NCBI RefSeq assembly: GCF_900109725.1
Contig: NZ_FOBC01000005.1
Location: 97,457 to 161,456 of the forward strand
From: Halomonas daqiaonensis
GTDB lineage: Bacteria > Pseudomonadota > Gammaproteobacteria > Pseudomonadales > Halomonadaceae
Direction: 5' to 3'
DNA: 64,000 bases
Positions 7,959 through 17,153 of the stretch are shown here, piece after piece. The notes beneath the pieces are model-generated. The model was not told where the DNA came from and searched no databases. It saw only the letters and a list, made by a program, of their open reading frames with translations. Position 1 is the stretch's first letter. Each line of letters begins with the position of its first letter. A program made the position numbers and the translations under genes.

Positions 7959-9995
7959 GTGACCACGCCTCGACATATGCAAGACGCCAGTACGCCGCCA
8001 CTGGCCAGCAACAAGCTTGCTGGCCTGCTCGAGAAGCTCGACGAAGCAATCACCCTGCTGGCCGAGGCACCCGAGTTCGCCAAGCCGGCCAACCTGGCCA
8101 GGGTTTTCGATACCGCCCGACAGGTCATGTTGCAGGAAGGCGGCTGTCAGGCCATTGAGCAGCGGGCCCGGGTGCTCGAGGAGGCGGGGGTATTTCGCGG
8201 CTCCGACTGGGAGACCCCCCAATATCTGGTACCGTCCCTCACCACCCATGCGCTGAAGAGTCCCGATCCCAATCTGGTGGTGATCGAGTCGATCAGCGAG
8301 CTGCGCATCCTCGCCGTCGCCAAGGGAGAGTATCTCCATCCGTTGCTTTCCGAAGAGCAGGCCCACCATTACCTGACCCAGGTGATGGCGCTCAACCTCT
8401 GGCTACTGTTCGGCGCGCCCACCGAGGCCGAGCGGGAGACCCAGGGGCCTCTGGCGCAGATTCCCCGTCATCTGTTCCACCATCTGGCCGAGCGCATCGG
8501 TTATGAGCATGTCATCGACCGCCTGATCGACGAGATCTGGCGGATCCTGCAACAGCGGCCGATCCAGGTGGCCACGATCAAGCAGATGATCACCCAGATC
8601 GCCATCTGCCAGGCCAATCCGGAGATCGACCTGGGAACCAGCGGCCATGGCGCCGACCGCCTGGTCAGCTCCCTGTACGGCCCGACGCATGCGTGCCGCG
8701 AGGATCCTGGAATCGACATCTACCGCGAGCGCCTGTCGAGCATGGACAGCGGCGCCCTGCAGTACGAGGCCACCGGCTTCGCCCGGGCCATGCACGACAC
8801 CAGCCTGGTCTCGCCCTATCACGCTGTCATGTTGCGCTACCTCCTCGATCACGGTGACCACTTGCTGGCCGAGGCCCTGGGACTGTCGTCAACCGGGCGA
8901 GACTGCCTGCTGTGTTATCGCGAACTGGTCCACGCCCTGATCCGCGGTGCGGTGTATCCGACCACGCCCCAGGCGGTCTACGGGCTGGCTCAGATGCTCG
9001 AGCGTGGCATCCTCTATCAGCCGCCGGTGGCCCCGGCCATGTGGCGCCAACTGGGACTGAGCCTGTCGGACTGGTCGGAGGCGCGGCTCAACCTGGCCTA
9101 CGGTGACAGCACCTCGCCTCGCGCCCGGCTGCTGGAAGGAGTGCTGTGCATGCTCGGCCTGCCACTGGGCGTGGGACAAGGCAACAACCCCACCTGCCAG
9201 TCCGCCCGAGCACTTTCCATGTGGGCCTACAACGATCCAGACTATCTGCTGCAGATGGTGACCTGGGCGGCGCGTGACGACGAGATCATCATGCATTTCG
9301 AGGGTCAGCCGATCTCCTCGATGGAGAGCAGTGGCGGCGTGGCCCAGAATCTACCCATGGACCTCGACCCGGTATCGTTGATCGTGGTGCCGCATCTGGA
9401 CCGCATCTACGCCGAGATGGGCCGGCGCTGCATCGACCGCGAGGGCGACCCCCACCGCTGGGTCAATCCGGAATTCCACGGCTGGTGGTCGGGACGCGGC
9501 TTTCGCATCAACGTCGATGTGGCCACCGGCCAGCTTCATGAGCTGGACGACTTCCTGCGCCACTTCTATGCCAGCTATCACCCCTACTACAACGGCAACC
9601 AGCCGCTGATTCACCCCCAGCCGGCCGGCATCGCCGTGACCGACAGCGCGGCCCGCTTCATCGGCTGGCATGCCATCACGATGCTGCGCGTCACTCTCGA
9701 CCCCAGCGATACCATGCGGATCTACTTCTACAATCCCAACAACGACAGCGGCCAGGACTGGGGCGACGGCATCGAGGTGAGCACCTCGGGCAATGGGGAG
9801 CGCTTCGGCGAATCCTCGCTGCCCTTCGAGCAGTTCGCCTCGAGGCTCTACATCTTCCACTACGACCCGTTGGAACGGGGGGAGCTGGCCAGGATCAGCC
9901 AGGAAGAGCTCGACCGGGTGACCGGTTATATCCACCGCAGCTGGGGTGCCGACCGCGTTCCAGCCGAGGACCTGCAGGCCGATGCAGGGTTATAG
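7959..9995 (+). CDS. Protein of unknown function, possible papain-fold cysteine hydrolase domain
   Basis: A 678-residue soluble-looking protein with no signal peptide or membrane segment. The start is a GTG at 7959 with AAGGAG at 7948-7953. The N-terminal 380 residues are mostly helical with no motif I recognise. In the C-terminal half GQGNNPTCQSARALSMW places a cysteine at 413 at a helix start. GWHAITML puts a histidine at 571, and YFYNPNNDSGQDWG puts an asparagine at 592. This order and the roughly 20-residue His-Asn spacing resemble papain-like peptidases and transglutaminases. That is inference from pattern only, not a family match. tlyA begins 6 bp after its stop, so the two are probably one transcript. 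I cannot name a function. Confidence 0.85.
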   Translation: MTTPRHMQDASTPPLASNKLAGLLEKLDEAITLLAEAPEFAKPANLARVFDTARQVMLQEGGCQAIEQRARVLEEAGVFRGSDWETPQYLVPSLTTHALKSPDPNLVVIESISELRILAVAKGEYLHPLLSEEQAHHYLTQVMALNLWLLFGAPTEAERETQGPLAQIPRHLFHHLAERIGYEHVIDRLIDEIWRILQQRPIQVATIKQMITQIAICQANPEIDLGTSGHGADRLVSSLYGPTHACREDPGIDIYRERLSSMDSGALQYEATGFARAMHDTSLVSPYHAVMLRYLLDHGDHLLAEALGLSSTGRDCLLCYRELVHALIRGAVYPTTPQAVYGLAQMLERGILYQPPVAPAMWRQLGLSLSDWSEARLNLAYGDSTSPRARLLEGVLCMLGLPLGVGQGNNPTCQSARALSMWAYNDPDYLLQMVTWAARDDEIIMHFEGQPISSMESSGGVAQNLPMDLDPVSLIVVPHLDRIYAEMGRRCIDREGDPHRWVNPEFHGWWSGRGFRINVDVATGQLHELDDFLRHFYASYHPYYNGNQPLIHPQPAGIAVTDSAARFIGWHAITMLRVTLDPSDTMRIYFYNPNNDSGQDWGDGIEVSTSGNGERFGESSLPFEQFASRLYIFHYDPLERGELARISQEELDRVTGYIHRSWGADRVPAEDLQADAGL

Positions 9996-10001
9996 GAAAT
10001 C

Positions 10002-10766
10002 ATGCCTCGCCTCGACCAGTTGCTCGTCATCCAGGGTCTGGCCCGCTCACGCACCCGCGCCCAGCGACTGATCCGCCATGGCAGGGTAAGGCTGGCCGAT
10101 AGCAACACGCCATTGAAGAAGCCCGGCGAGAAACTCCCCGAGACGACGCCCCTTGAGGTGGACGAAGATCCCGAGGAGCGCTATGTGTCCCGGGCGGGGC
10201 TCAAGCTGGAGGCACTGATCGAGGCTCTGAGCCTGGATCTCACCGGCAAGCTAGTGCTCGACGTCGGCCAGTCCACCGGCGGCTTCACCGACTGTGCCCT
10301 GCACTTCGGCGCCCGCCACGTAATCGGCGTGGAAGTAGGCCATGACCAGCTCGACCCCGCACTGCGCGACGAGCTCCGCGTGACCTGCCTGGAAGGGCTC
10401 AATGCACGTGCCATGGCCGGCGAGCCCAGACTGCATGCGGCTTTCGATGCCCTGACGGCTACTGGCCCCGACCTCGTCGTGATGGATGTCTCTTTCATCT
10501 CCCAGACGCTGATCCTGCCCGACCTCGCCGCCCTGCTGCCGGCAGGCGGCAAGCTGCTGAGCCTGGTAAAGCCACAGTTCGAGATCGGCCCGGGCGGCGT
10601 CAACGCCCGCGGCCTGGTGACCGACACCAGCCGCTACACCGAGGTGGAAGCGCGATTGCGCCGCTGCTGCGCCGCGCTGGGTCTCGATATCCTGCACTGG
10701 CAACCGAGCCCCCTGCTAGGCGGTGACGGCAACCGGGAATTCCTGCTCCACGCCGTAAAACGCTGA
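10002..10766 (+). CDS. tlyA: TlyA family rRNA 2'-O-methyltransferase (hemolysin A family)
   Basis: The N-terminal S4 RNA-binding domain (residues 3-60: LDQLLVIQGLARSRTRAQRLIRHGRV) is followed by an FtsJ-like Rossmann methyltransferase domain. The SAM-binding motif is LDVGQSTGGFTDCAL near residue 85 (Gln replaces the more usual Ala), and the VMDVSFISQTLILP motif lies near 160. The conserved LVKPQFEIGPGGVNARGLV segment is present. In mycobacteria TlyA 2'-O-methylates cytidines of 16S and 23S rRNA; the exact target here is not known. Length 254 is typical. It follows the 678-residue gene by 6 bp. Confidence 0.93.
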   Translation: MPRLDQLLVIQGLARSRTRAQRLIRHGRVRLADSNTPLKKPGEKLPETTPLEVDEDPEERYVSRAGLKLEALIEALSLDLTGKLVLDVGQSTGGFTDCALHFGARHVIGVEVGHDQLDPALRDELRVTCLEGLNARAMAGEPRLHAAFDALTATGPDLVVMDVSFISQTLILPDLAALLPAGGKLLSLVKPQFEIGPGGVNARGLVTDTSRYTEVEARLRRCCAALGLDILHWQPSPLLGGDGNREFLLHAVKR

Positions 10767-10813
10767 CGGCACTTCACCCCTTCGCTCAGCTTCTTCATGC
10801 CCGACACTTGGCA

Positions 10814-13800
10814 CTAACGCCCGGCGTCACCCCCACCACCACCATCATCGAAGTCGCCTGGATCACCGACTGCGCCGGGCGAGGGATGCTCGGGGGGAAT
10901 CACTGGGCCAGTGGAAACGCTCTGGACACGATTCGCCTCGCTGCCGGCACGATGCAGCCAGACGTCGAGCTGGTTGAAGGCGATATCGAGGTCGTGCTCG
11001 GCGAACAGCTCGCCGACCCGGCAGTTGATCTCGTCAGTAGCGAAGAGCCGGTCGCCGAGGCTATTGACGAAGATACGCAGCTCGAAATCCAGGGTGCTAT
11101 CGCCGTAGCTCATGAAGAACACCTGGGGCTCGGGGTCGGCCAGCACTCGTGGGTTCTCGTCGGCGGCCTGATTCAGCAAGCGATGAACCAGACGATGATC
11201 CGAACCGTAGGCGACTCCGTAGCTGAGCACAACGCGGGTGATCGTGTCGGAGAGCGACCAGTTGATCAACTGGTCGGTGATGAAGGTCTTGTTGGGAATG
11301 ATGATCTCCTTGCGGTCGAAGTCGATCACCGTCGTAGCACGGATACGGATCTTGCTCACCGTACCGGTGAGGTTACCCAGAGTGATGGTGTCGCCGATGC
11401 GCACCGGCCGCTCGAAGAGGATGATCAACCCCGAGACGAAGTTGGCGAAGATCTCTTGCAGGCCGAAGCCCAGACCGACACCCAGCGCCGCCACCAGCCA
11501 CTGCAGCTTGCCCCAGGAGACACCGAGGGTTCCCAAAGCGGACACCACCCCCCCGCCAACGATCACATAGGCGAGCAGCGAGCTGATGGCATAGGCGCTG
11601 CCCTGCTTGAGTTCCAAGCGGGAGAGCACGCTCACCTCGAGCAGACCCGGCAGGTTTCGCGCCAGCATAAAGGTCAGCACCACCACCAGCAGCGCCGTGA
11701 TGATGTCGGCCACCGAGAGCATGCTGGCAACCGTCTGCCCCTCCCCCGGCTCGGTCAGGGTGACCCGCTCCAGGTAGCTGAAGACGGAAAGCAGGTCGGC
11801 CCACACCAGGTAGAGCACCAGGATGAAGCCGATCAGCAGGAACAGTTTTGAGAGGCGCAGCGACTGCTGGTTGACCTGCTCCATGTCCAGGGGAGGCTCT
11901 TCGACTACCTCCAGGCCACCCTCAACGCTTTCCTGGGCACGGGCCCTGCGCCGCGCCAGGGCCCGGCGATAAGCGAGCCGCCGGGCCGCCAGGGCCAGGC
12001 CACGGATCACCGTGGCTTCCACCAGAATCCACAGCCCCAACAGGTAGAGGGTGATCACGAAACGGCCCAACAGGCTGAGTGCCGTGTACTCGTAGCCATA
12101 GATAATCAGCCCGGCTAGCGCCAGCGGCACCATGGCGATCACTAGGCCCAGCACCAACCGGAACAGCTTGACCCCAAAGAAGGGGATATGGGCCAGAATC
12201 AGTCTGGTCAGCACCAGGCTCATGGCCACAAGGCCACTCAGCAACAGGCCCAAGGCCACCGGCCGCTGGTTCAGCTCTATCGATACATCCCGGGCCAGCG
12301 GGCCAATCAACAGCACCGGCACCAGGGCCACCCCCAGCCACCGCAGCCAACGGCGCAGGGCCGCCGTATAGCGGGGAGGCCAGGAAAAGTGGCGAGTGGC
12401 CACCCCGCCCTGGAACAGCAGGTTACGCGCCCAGGCGATCACGGCCCAGGCCAGGGCCAAGTGCAGTAATGCATGCCCGAGGCCCCGCGCAACCCCCTCG
12501 AAACCCGCCACCAGCGCCAAGCCACCGGCCAGCAGGCAAAGTGGACCGAATAGCGCCAGCAGGGCATTGAGAGCCATGGCCAGGGGCGTGTGCTTCTGGG
12601 AGTCACGCTTGAGATGGCCGACCTCCTGGTGCAGGCGCGCCAGACGAGTGCGGATCTTGCGCCGAAAGACAACCAGCCCCATGGCCACCAGCAGCACCGG
12701 CAGGCCTAGCAGGGCCCTGGCATCCGGCAGCCGCCAGTTCACCGGCAGTGCGGCGCGCCACTCCCCCTCTCGCCACTCCTTGGTGAGGTTTTCCGGCAGC
12801 TTGCCCAGCCAGGCCAGCCCCAGAGGCCGGGTGTTGGCTATCCAGAAGAGCTGCTCATCGATGGTGGCACGCAGCTCCTGGCTGGTGGCCAGCAGCTGCT
12901 GCTGGTTGAGCTGCAGGTCGATGGCCGCGCTGAGGATCTCGCCGTAGACCTGTTCCAACTGATTCACCAACTCGCGACGGGCCTGGTAGACGTCGAGCAG
13001 CGAATCGATCAGGGCCGGCGAGGCCTCGGCGTCGGCCTCCTCGATCCGTTGGCGCGCCAGTTTCTCTCCCTCACGCAACTGGTCACGTCTTCGTCCGAGA
13101 TCGAATTGCTTGAGCCGCAAGTCGGCGATCTCCTCCTGCAGGCCGCGCTGTACCCCTACCCGAGGCAGCGTCTGACGTTGCTCGCGCAGGATGCGTGCCA
13201 GGAGGATGCTGCCGCGAATGGCGTCGATCTGTTCGTTGAGGCTGCTCTGCAGCTGGCGTACCCGATCGAACTGGCGACGCACCTCAAGACCTTCCCGGAC
13301 CAGGGTATTGGCCCGCTCGGTGGCGCGCAGCAGCTCCAGACTCAAGGCGTTGTTGACTTCCCGGGCCTGGCGCACCACCGGATGTCCGATGACACCCTCA
13401 TCCACGTCGCCGACCACCTCGTCGATGGCCTGCTGAGACTCCTCACGGCGGCGCCGGTCGATGATAGCCTGAAGCATGGCTAGCCGAGCCTCCTGGCTGG
13501 CCACCTGGCGCTCGAGAAGTTCACGATATTCCTGGTCCAGCTCCCGCAGCAGGGTGTTGGTGGCCAGTTGACGTTCATGAAGTCGCAGGGTCTGCTCGGC
13601 CAGCTCACGTTCGATGCGCAGCTGCCAGCGCCGCGGGTCGTCTTCGGCCACCTGGCCATCGGCAAGCTCCTCCAGCCGACGTCGACTCTCCTCGGCTTTC
13701 TGCATGGCCTCGCCGATGGCCTGCTGGGCACGCTCCGGCAGGGTCTGGGCACTCAGCAATCGCGCCGAGACCTGGGCAAGGCGGTCCTGGAAACCCGACA

Positions 13801-14206
13801 AGGCCTCCTGGGCCTCCTGGCGGCGCTCCTCCAGGGCCTCGAGTGAGAGAGCCTCCAATTCATCGAAGGTCTCCTCCTGGCCCGTCCGCTCTAGCCGGCG
13901 TAGCTCCCGCTGCACGCGTTCGAGTTCCTCGGGCGCCTCCTGGACGCGCGTCTCGAGACGGGACAACTCCTCCCTGACCGCCGCCAGCCGCTGGATAGCC
14001 GCGAGCGCCGCATTCAGCGCATCGATATCACGCTTTGCCCCTTCGCTGGCCGTCTCGCCCTCCGCCGGCTGGCGCTCGGCCAGGCGCGACTCGATCTCCT
14101 CACCTGTGGGCAGGGCCTGTCGCGTGTCCTCCCGGGATACGACGTCCTGGGCCAGCGTCGGCGTGGCAATCACCAGCCACGCCAAACAGCACAGGAGGGT
14201 GAGCAT
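10814..14206 (-). CDS. mscK: Large mechanosensitive channel, MscK/KefA type
   Basis: A membrane channel that opens under tension to release solutes on osmotic downshift. From the ATG at 14206 it is 1130 residues, close to E. coli MscK. A signal peptide (MLTLLCCLAWLVIATPTLAQ) leads a long periplasmic coiled-coil region (about 30-470) rich in Glu, Arg and Leu. About eleven membrane segments follow. The MscS core has FANFVSGLIILFERPVRIGD, the pore-lining glycine/alanine helix and the beta domain (FDRKEIIIPNKTF). The tail is acidic and glycine-rich. The frame is open upstream to 14605, but that part overlaps divergent pldA and lacks family character. The chosen ATG has no strong ribosome binding site, so an upstream non-ATG start is possible. 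Confidence 0.88.
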   Translation of the reverse strand: MLTLLCCLAWLVIATPTLAQDVVSREDTRQALPTGEEIESRLAERQPAEGETASEGAKRDIDALNAALAAIQRLAAVREELSRLETRVQEAPEELERVQRELRRLERTGQEETFDELEALSLEALEERRQEAQEALSGFQDRLAQVSARLLSAQTLPERAQQAIGEAMQKAEESRRRLEELADGQVAEDDPRRWQLRIERELAEQTLRLHERQLATNTLLRELDQEYRELLERQVASQEARLAMLQAIIDRRRREESQQAIDEVVGDVDEGVIGHPVVRQAREVNNALSLELLRATERANTLVREGLEVRRQFDRVRQLQSSLNEQIDAIRGSILLARILREQRQTLPRVGVQRGLQEEIADLRLKQFDLGRRRDQLREGEKLARQRIEEADAEASPALIDSLLDVYQARRELVNQLEQVYGEILSAAIDLQLNQQQLLATSQELRATIDEQLFWIANTRPLGLAWLGKLPENLTKEWREGEWRAALPVNWRLPDARALLGLPVLLVAMGLVVFRRKIRTRLARLHQEVGHLKRDSQKHTPLAMALNALLALFGPLCLLAGGLALVAGFEGVARGLGHALLHLALAWAVIAWARNLLFQGGVATRHFSWPPRYTAALRRWLRWLGVALVPVLLIGPLARDVSIELNQRPVALGLLLSGLVAMSLVLTRLILAHIPFFGVKLFRLVLGLVIAMVPLALAGLIIYGYEYTALSLLGRFVITLYLLGLWILVEATVIRGLALAARRLAYRRALARRRARAQESVEGGLEVVEEPPLDMEQVNQQSLRLSKLFLLIGFILVLYLVWADLLSVFSYLERVTLTEPGEGQTVASMLSVADIITALLVVVLTFMLARNLPGLLEVSVLSRLELKQGSAYAISSLLAYVIVGGGVVSALGTLGVSWGKLQWLVAALGVGLGFGLQEIFANFVSGLIILFERPVRIGDTITLGNLTGTVSKIRIRATTVIDFDRKEIIIPNKTFITDQLINWSLSDTITRVVLSYGVAYGSDHRLVHRLLNQAADENPRVLADPEPQVFFMSYGDSTLDFELRIFVNSLGDRLFATDEINCRVGELFAEHDLDIAFNQLDVWLHRAGSEANRVQSVSTGPVIPPEHPSPGAVGDPGDFDDGGGGGDAGR

Positions 14207-14408
14207 CAAGGCACGCGGGAAGGCAGCGCTCAAGAAGCAGTGATGTTGATAGGCATTCAATGGGCGGCCTCGGTTATGATGGACCCGTGCATGATTCTCG
14301 ACCCGCCGGGGCGGCATGGCAATGGCGCCCTGTTGGCTCGGTGGTAGAGTTGACTTGCCGCACCGGCGTGATAGAACCACCCTTCTGGCCTCCACCAGGT
14401 ATCTGATC

Positions 14409-15452
14409 ATGTTGTCTGTCCGATTTCCCCTGCTCGTCGCCGCCCTGACAGTGGCGGGTCTGAATGCAACTGCCATGGCCGCCGGGCCGTTGAGCGAAAC
14501 CGAGCGCGCGGTCATCGAGGCCCGTCTCGCGGCCCTGCAGGAGGAGATGGGGGAGTTGCGCCGACAACTGGCCGACGGCGATGGCAAGCGCCCTCGAGCC
14601 ACCACCCTGGTCGAGCGGACGACAGACCGGGGGCGCGATAAGGGGTTGAGCGAGCGACGCCAATTCGAACGCGAATCGGCTCAGAACCCCTACGCCATCA
14701 CCACCCACCGGCGTAACTACTGGTTCCCGCTGAGCTACAACACCAATCCGAACGACGAGGCCTTTCAGAACATCACTAATCGCAGCGCACCGGACCGGGC
14801 GGAGATGAAGTTCCAGTTCAGCGCCAAGTTCAACCTGATGGAAGACCTGTTCGGCGACTACGGCGGCGACCTGCACTTCGCCTACACCCAGCGCAGCTGG
14901 TGGCAGGCCTTCAACACGGATGCCTCCTCACCCTTTCGCGAGACCAACTACGAGCCGGAAGTCTTCGTCGACTTCGAGAACAACATGTCGCTGCTTGGCT
15001 GGACCAACACCAATAATCGCCTGGCATTCAGCCATCAATCCAACGGCCGCTCCGACCCGCTGTCACGCAGTTGGAACCGGCTGTTTCTCGAGTCCACCAT
15101 CGTCAACGACGACTGGGCCCTGACCCTGGCGCCTCATTGGCGCATCCCGGAGTCCTCGGAGGAGGACGACAATCCCGATATCCATAAGTACCTCGGCTAT
15201 GGCGACATCACCCTGGCCCATCGTCTCAATGGTGACAATGAACTCAGCCTGATGCTGCGTGGCAATCCCAGCGACAGCCACCTGGGCAGCCAGGTGGATT
15301 ACTCATGGCCCCTGTTCGGTAGCATCCGTGGCCATGTGCAGTACTATTACGGCTACGGTGAGAGCCTGATCGACTACGACCAGCGCAGCCACCGTCTGAG
15401 CCTGGGATTCAGCCTCAATCCGCTGTTTTCTGGCAGCAGCCTGGAGCCCTGA
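14409..15452 (+). CDS. pldA: Outer membrane phospholipase A
   Basis: OMPLA hydrolyses phospholipids that reach the outer leaflet of the outer membrane. From the ATG at 14409 there are 347 residues: a signal peptide (MLSVRFPLLVAALTVAG...AMAAG), a short helical N-terminal extension, then a 12-strand barrel beginning near YWFPLSYNTN. The active-site block reads FSHQSNGRSDPLSRSWNRL, which keeps the His-x-Ser pair and the downstream Asn of the E. coli His142/Ser144/Asn156 triad. It is divergent from mscK across about 200 bp. Confidence 0.94.
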   Translation: MLSVRFPLLVAALTVAGLNATAMAAGPLSETERAVIEARLAALQEEMGELRRQLADGDGKRPRATTLVERTTDRGRDKGLSERRQFERESAQNPYAITTHRRNYWFPLSYNTNPNDEAFQNITNRSAPDRAEMKFQFSAKFNLMEDLFGDYGGDLHFAYTQRSWWQAFNTDASSPFRETNYEPEVFVDFENNMSLLGWTNTNNRLAFSHQSNGRSDPLSRSWNRLFLESTIVNDDWALTLAPHWRIPESSEEDDNPDIHKYLGYGDITLAHRLNGDNELSLMLRGNPSDSHLGSQVDYSWPLFGSIRGHVQYYYGYGESLIDYDQRSHRLSLGFSLNPLFSGSSLEP

Positions 15453-15540
15453 CCCTGGCCCAGGCCAGGGTCGGGCACGTTGAACTCATTTCGCCGCCTG
15501 TTATGCTGTACCTGTCACTCATCGTCACAGGAAGACCCCG

Positions 15541-15873
15541 ATGGCCAAACATGCCCCCCGCACCAGTGAATCGACCCAGCAGCTCAGGGAAGACCTGAAC
15601 CAGCTCACCCAGACCATCGAGGAACTGGTCAACGCCACCGCCGATGATTCCCGCAGCAACATCAAGGAGCTGCGCGAGCGCGCCGAGAAGCGTCTGAAGG
15701 ATACCCGGGAGCGACTCGAGACGCGCGGAGAACGCATCTACGACGAGGCCCGCGACAATGTCACCCAGCAGGCGGACGCCTGCGACCGCTATGTCCACGA
15801 CAATCCCTGGACGAGCATCGGCATCGGTGCCGGCGTGGGTATCGTCATCGGCATGCTCATCGGACGCCGCTGA
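15541..15873 (+). CDS. yqjD: ElaB/YqjD family ribosome- and membrane-associated protein (DUF883)
   Basis: A 110-residue protein with a long amphipathic helical region (about 10-80, rich in Glu, Arg and Gln) and one C-terminal membrane anchor (NPWTSIGIGAGVGIVIGMLIGRR). This is the typical build of ElaB/YqjD/YgaM. E. coli YqjD anchors ribosomes to the inner membrane in stationary phase; the same role here is inferred. Its TGA overlaps the yqjE ATG (TGATG). Confidence 0.92.
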   Translation: MAKHAPRTSESTQQLREDLNQLTQTIEELVNATADDSRSNIKELRERAEKRLKDTRERLETRGERIYDEARDNVTQQADACDRYVHDNPWTSIGIGAGVGIVIGMLIGRR

Positions 15874-16268
15874 TGTCGACGAGCCACGGACCGGCTCAGC
15901 GCCTGTTCGTTGCCGGCAAGCGGCTGCTCGGCAGCCTGCTTGCCATCGGCGAGACGCGCTTGCGCCTCGCCGTGCTCGAGCTCGAGGAGGAGCGCGCCCG
16001 GTTAATGGGCATGCTGCTGCTGGCCGGGTTGAGCCTCATCCTGCTGCTGTTGGGTCTCGGCGTTCTCACTACCCTGGTGATTGTCGCCTTCTGGGAGACC
16101 CATCGTCTGACCGCCATTGGAGTGAGTGCCTTGGTGCTGCTGGGCAGCGGTGGGCTGCTCTCCCTGAGGGTGCTGCAACTGGCCCGCCGTCGCACCCTGC
16201 TGACCGGCACCCTGAGCCATCTGGCCAGTGACCGTGAACTGGTGGAGACGTCACGTGAATCGCGCTGA
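15873..16268 (+). CDS. yqjE: YqjE-like phage-holin-family membrane protein
   Basis: A 131-residue protein with an amphipathic N-terminus and two strong membrane helices (about 46-72 and 82-106) joined by a short loop, matching YqjE (DUF1469, holin superfamily III). The function is unknown. It overlaps yqjD by one base and the next gene by 14 bp, so yqjD-yqjE-yqjK form one operon. Confidence 0.88.
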   Translation: MSTSHGPAQRLFVAGKRLLGSLLAIGETRLRLAVLELEEERARLMGMLLLAGLSLILLLLGLGVLTTLVIVAFWETHRLTAIGVSALVLLGSGGLLSLRVLQLARRRTLLTGTLSHLASDRELVETSRESR

Positions 16269-16533
16269 TCGTCAGGCCCGCAAGGCCGAGCTGGAACACG
16301 CCATCGAGCAGCAACGCGTAGACCTCCTGGTGGCTACCAGCCGCTGGCAATCGGCGGGCCGTTCCCTCGACCATGGATGGAACCTCTTGGTGCGTTTCAA
16401 GGTGCCGCTGCTGGTAGCCGGCGGAATGCTGCTTTATCACAGCGCGCGACGCCCCGGTGGCGTTGTGCGCCTGGCGGGCCGCCTGACCACTGGCGCATTG
16501 ATCGTCAAGCGGGCACGCCGGCTGTTGCTATAG
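16255..16533 (+). CDS. yqjK: YqjK-like small membrane protein
   Basis: A 92-residue protein begun at a GTG at 16255, where GGAG (16243-16246) gives proper spacing; an upstream ATG at 16228 lies well inside yqjE. It has a basic N-terminal helix (RQARKAELEHAIEQQRVDLL), one membrane-associated segment (VPLLVAGGMLLYHS) and an Arg/Lys-rich end. Position and build match YqjK of the yqjCDEK cluster; sequence resemblance is modest. Confidence 0.78.
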   Translation: MNRADRQARKAELEHAIEQQRVDLLVATSRWQSAGRSLDHGWNLLVRFKVPLLVAGGMLLYHSARRPGGVVRLAGRLTTGALIVKRARRLLL

Positions 16534-16630
16534 CGACTGCTGCTGCGCGCGCGGCCCCTTGCAGGGCTGAGCGGAACGCGGTAACGCAGTGTCGCGGGCC
16601 AGGCCGCTCACCGCTTGAAGGAGCCCAGCG

Positions 16631-17086
16631 ATGTCTCTTGCCATCACCCTGCATGTCCTGGCCGCCGTGATCTGGGTCGGCGGAATGTTCTTCGCCTGGA
16701 TGATCCTGAGGCCGGTGGCCGGGAGTTTACTGGAACCTCCTCAACGCCTGACGCTCTGGTATCACGTCTTCCAGCGCTTCTTCCCCTGGGTCTGGGCCGC
16801 CGTCGTCATACTGCTGGCGACGGGGCTATGGATGCTCTTCGGGGTCTTCGGTGGCATGGGCAGCAGCGGCTTCCATGTCCACCTGATGCTGGTAGCGGGG
16901 CTGGCGATGATGGCGATCTTCCTGCACATCTGGTTCGCCCCCTACCCGCGCCTGGGCCGAGCCGTGGCCAGCGAGGACTGGCCCGCGGGCGGCCAGCAAC
17001 TGGGGCAGATCCGCCGGCTGATCGGTATCAACCTGATCCTCGGGCTGGCCACCGTGACCATCGCCTACGGAGGGCGCTTCTTTTGA
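16631..17086 (+). CDS. CopD-family membrane protein
   Basis: A 151-residue protein with four predicted membrane helices. The start ITLHVLAAVIWVGGMFFAWMILRP is characteristic of CopD/PcoD-like proteins, and conserved histidines occur in the first (LHVLAAV), third (FHVHLM) and following (FLHIWF) segments. These may bind heme or copper. Copper import by CopD is known in other bacteria. No copCAB partner is nearby, so the metal role is inferred. The ribosome binding site is GAAGGAG just before the ATG. Confidence 0.8.
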   Translation: MSLAITLHVLAAVIWVGGMFFAWMILRPVAGSLLEPPQRLTLWYHVFQRFFPWVWAAVVILLATGLWMLFGVFGGMGSSGFHVHLMLVAGLAMMAIFLHIWFAPYPRLGRAVASEDWPAGGQQLGQIRRLIGINLILGLATVTIAYGGRFF

Positions 17087-17153
17087 TCACGGTGAGCGTT
17101 GCGGCAAACTCATTGCCTAGGCCGGAGCCCCGCATCGCTTTGGGGAAGAACGT

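Noticed and set aside
7728-8369. 213-codon minus-strand frame opposite the 678-residue gene
   Set aside because: No ribosome binding site and no family features; the plus-strand gene has a better start and length.
10808-11851. 347-codon plus-strand frame opposite mscK
   Set aside because: Composition (His/Gln/Gly-rich, no ribosome binding site) is that of an antisense shadow of the strongly conserved MscS core.
14207-14605. Upstream part of the mscK open frame
   Set aside because: It covers the divergent promoter region and the start of pldA in antisense; the signal peptide begins at 14206.
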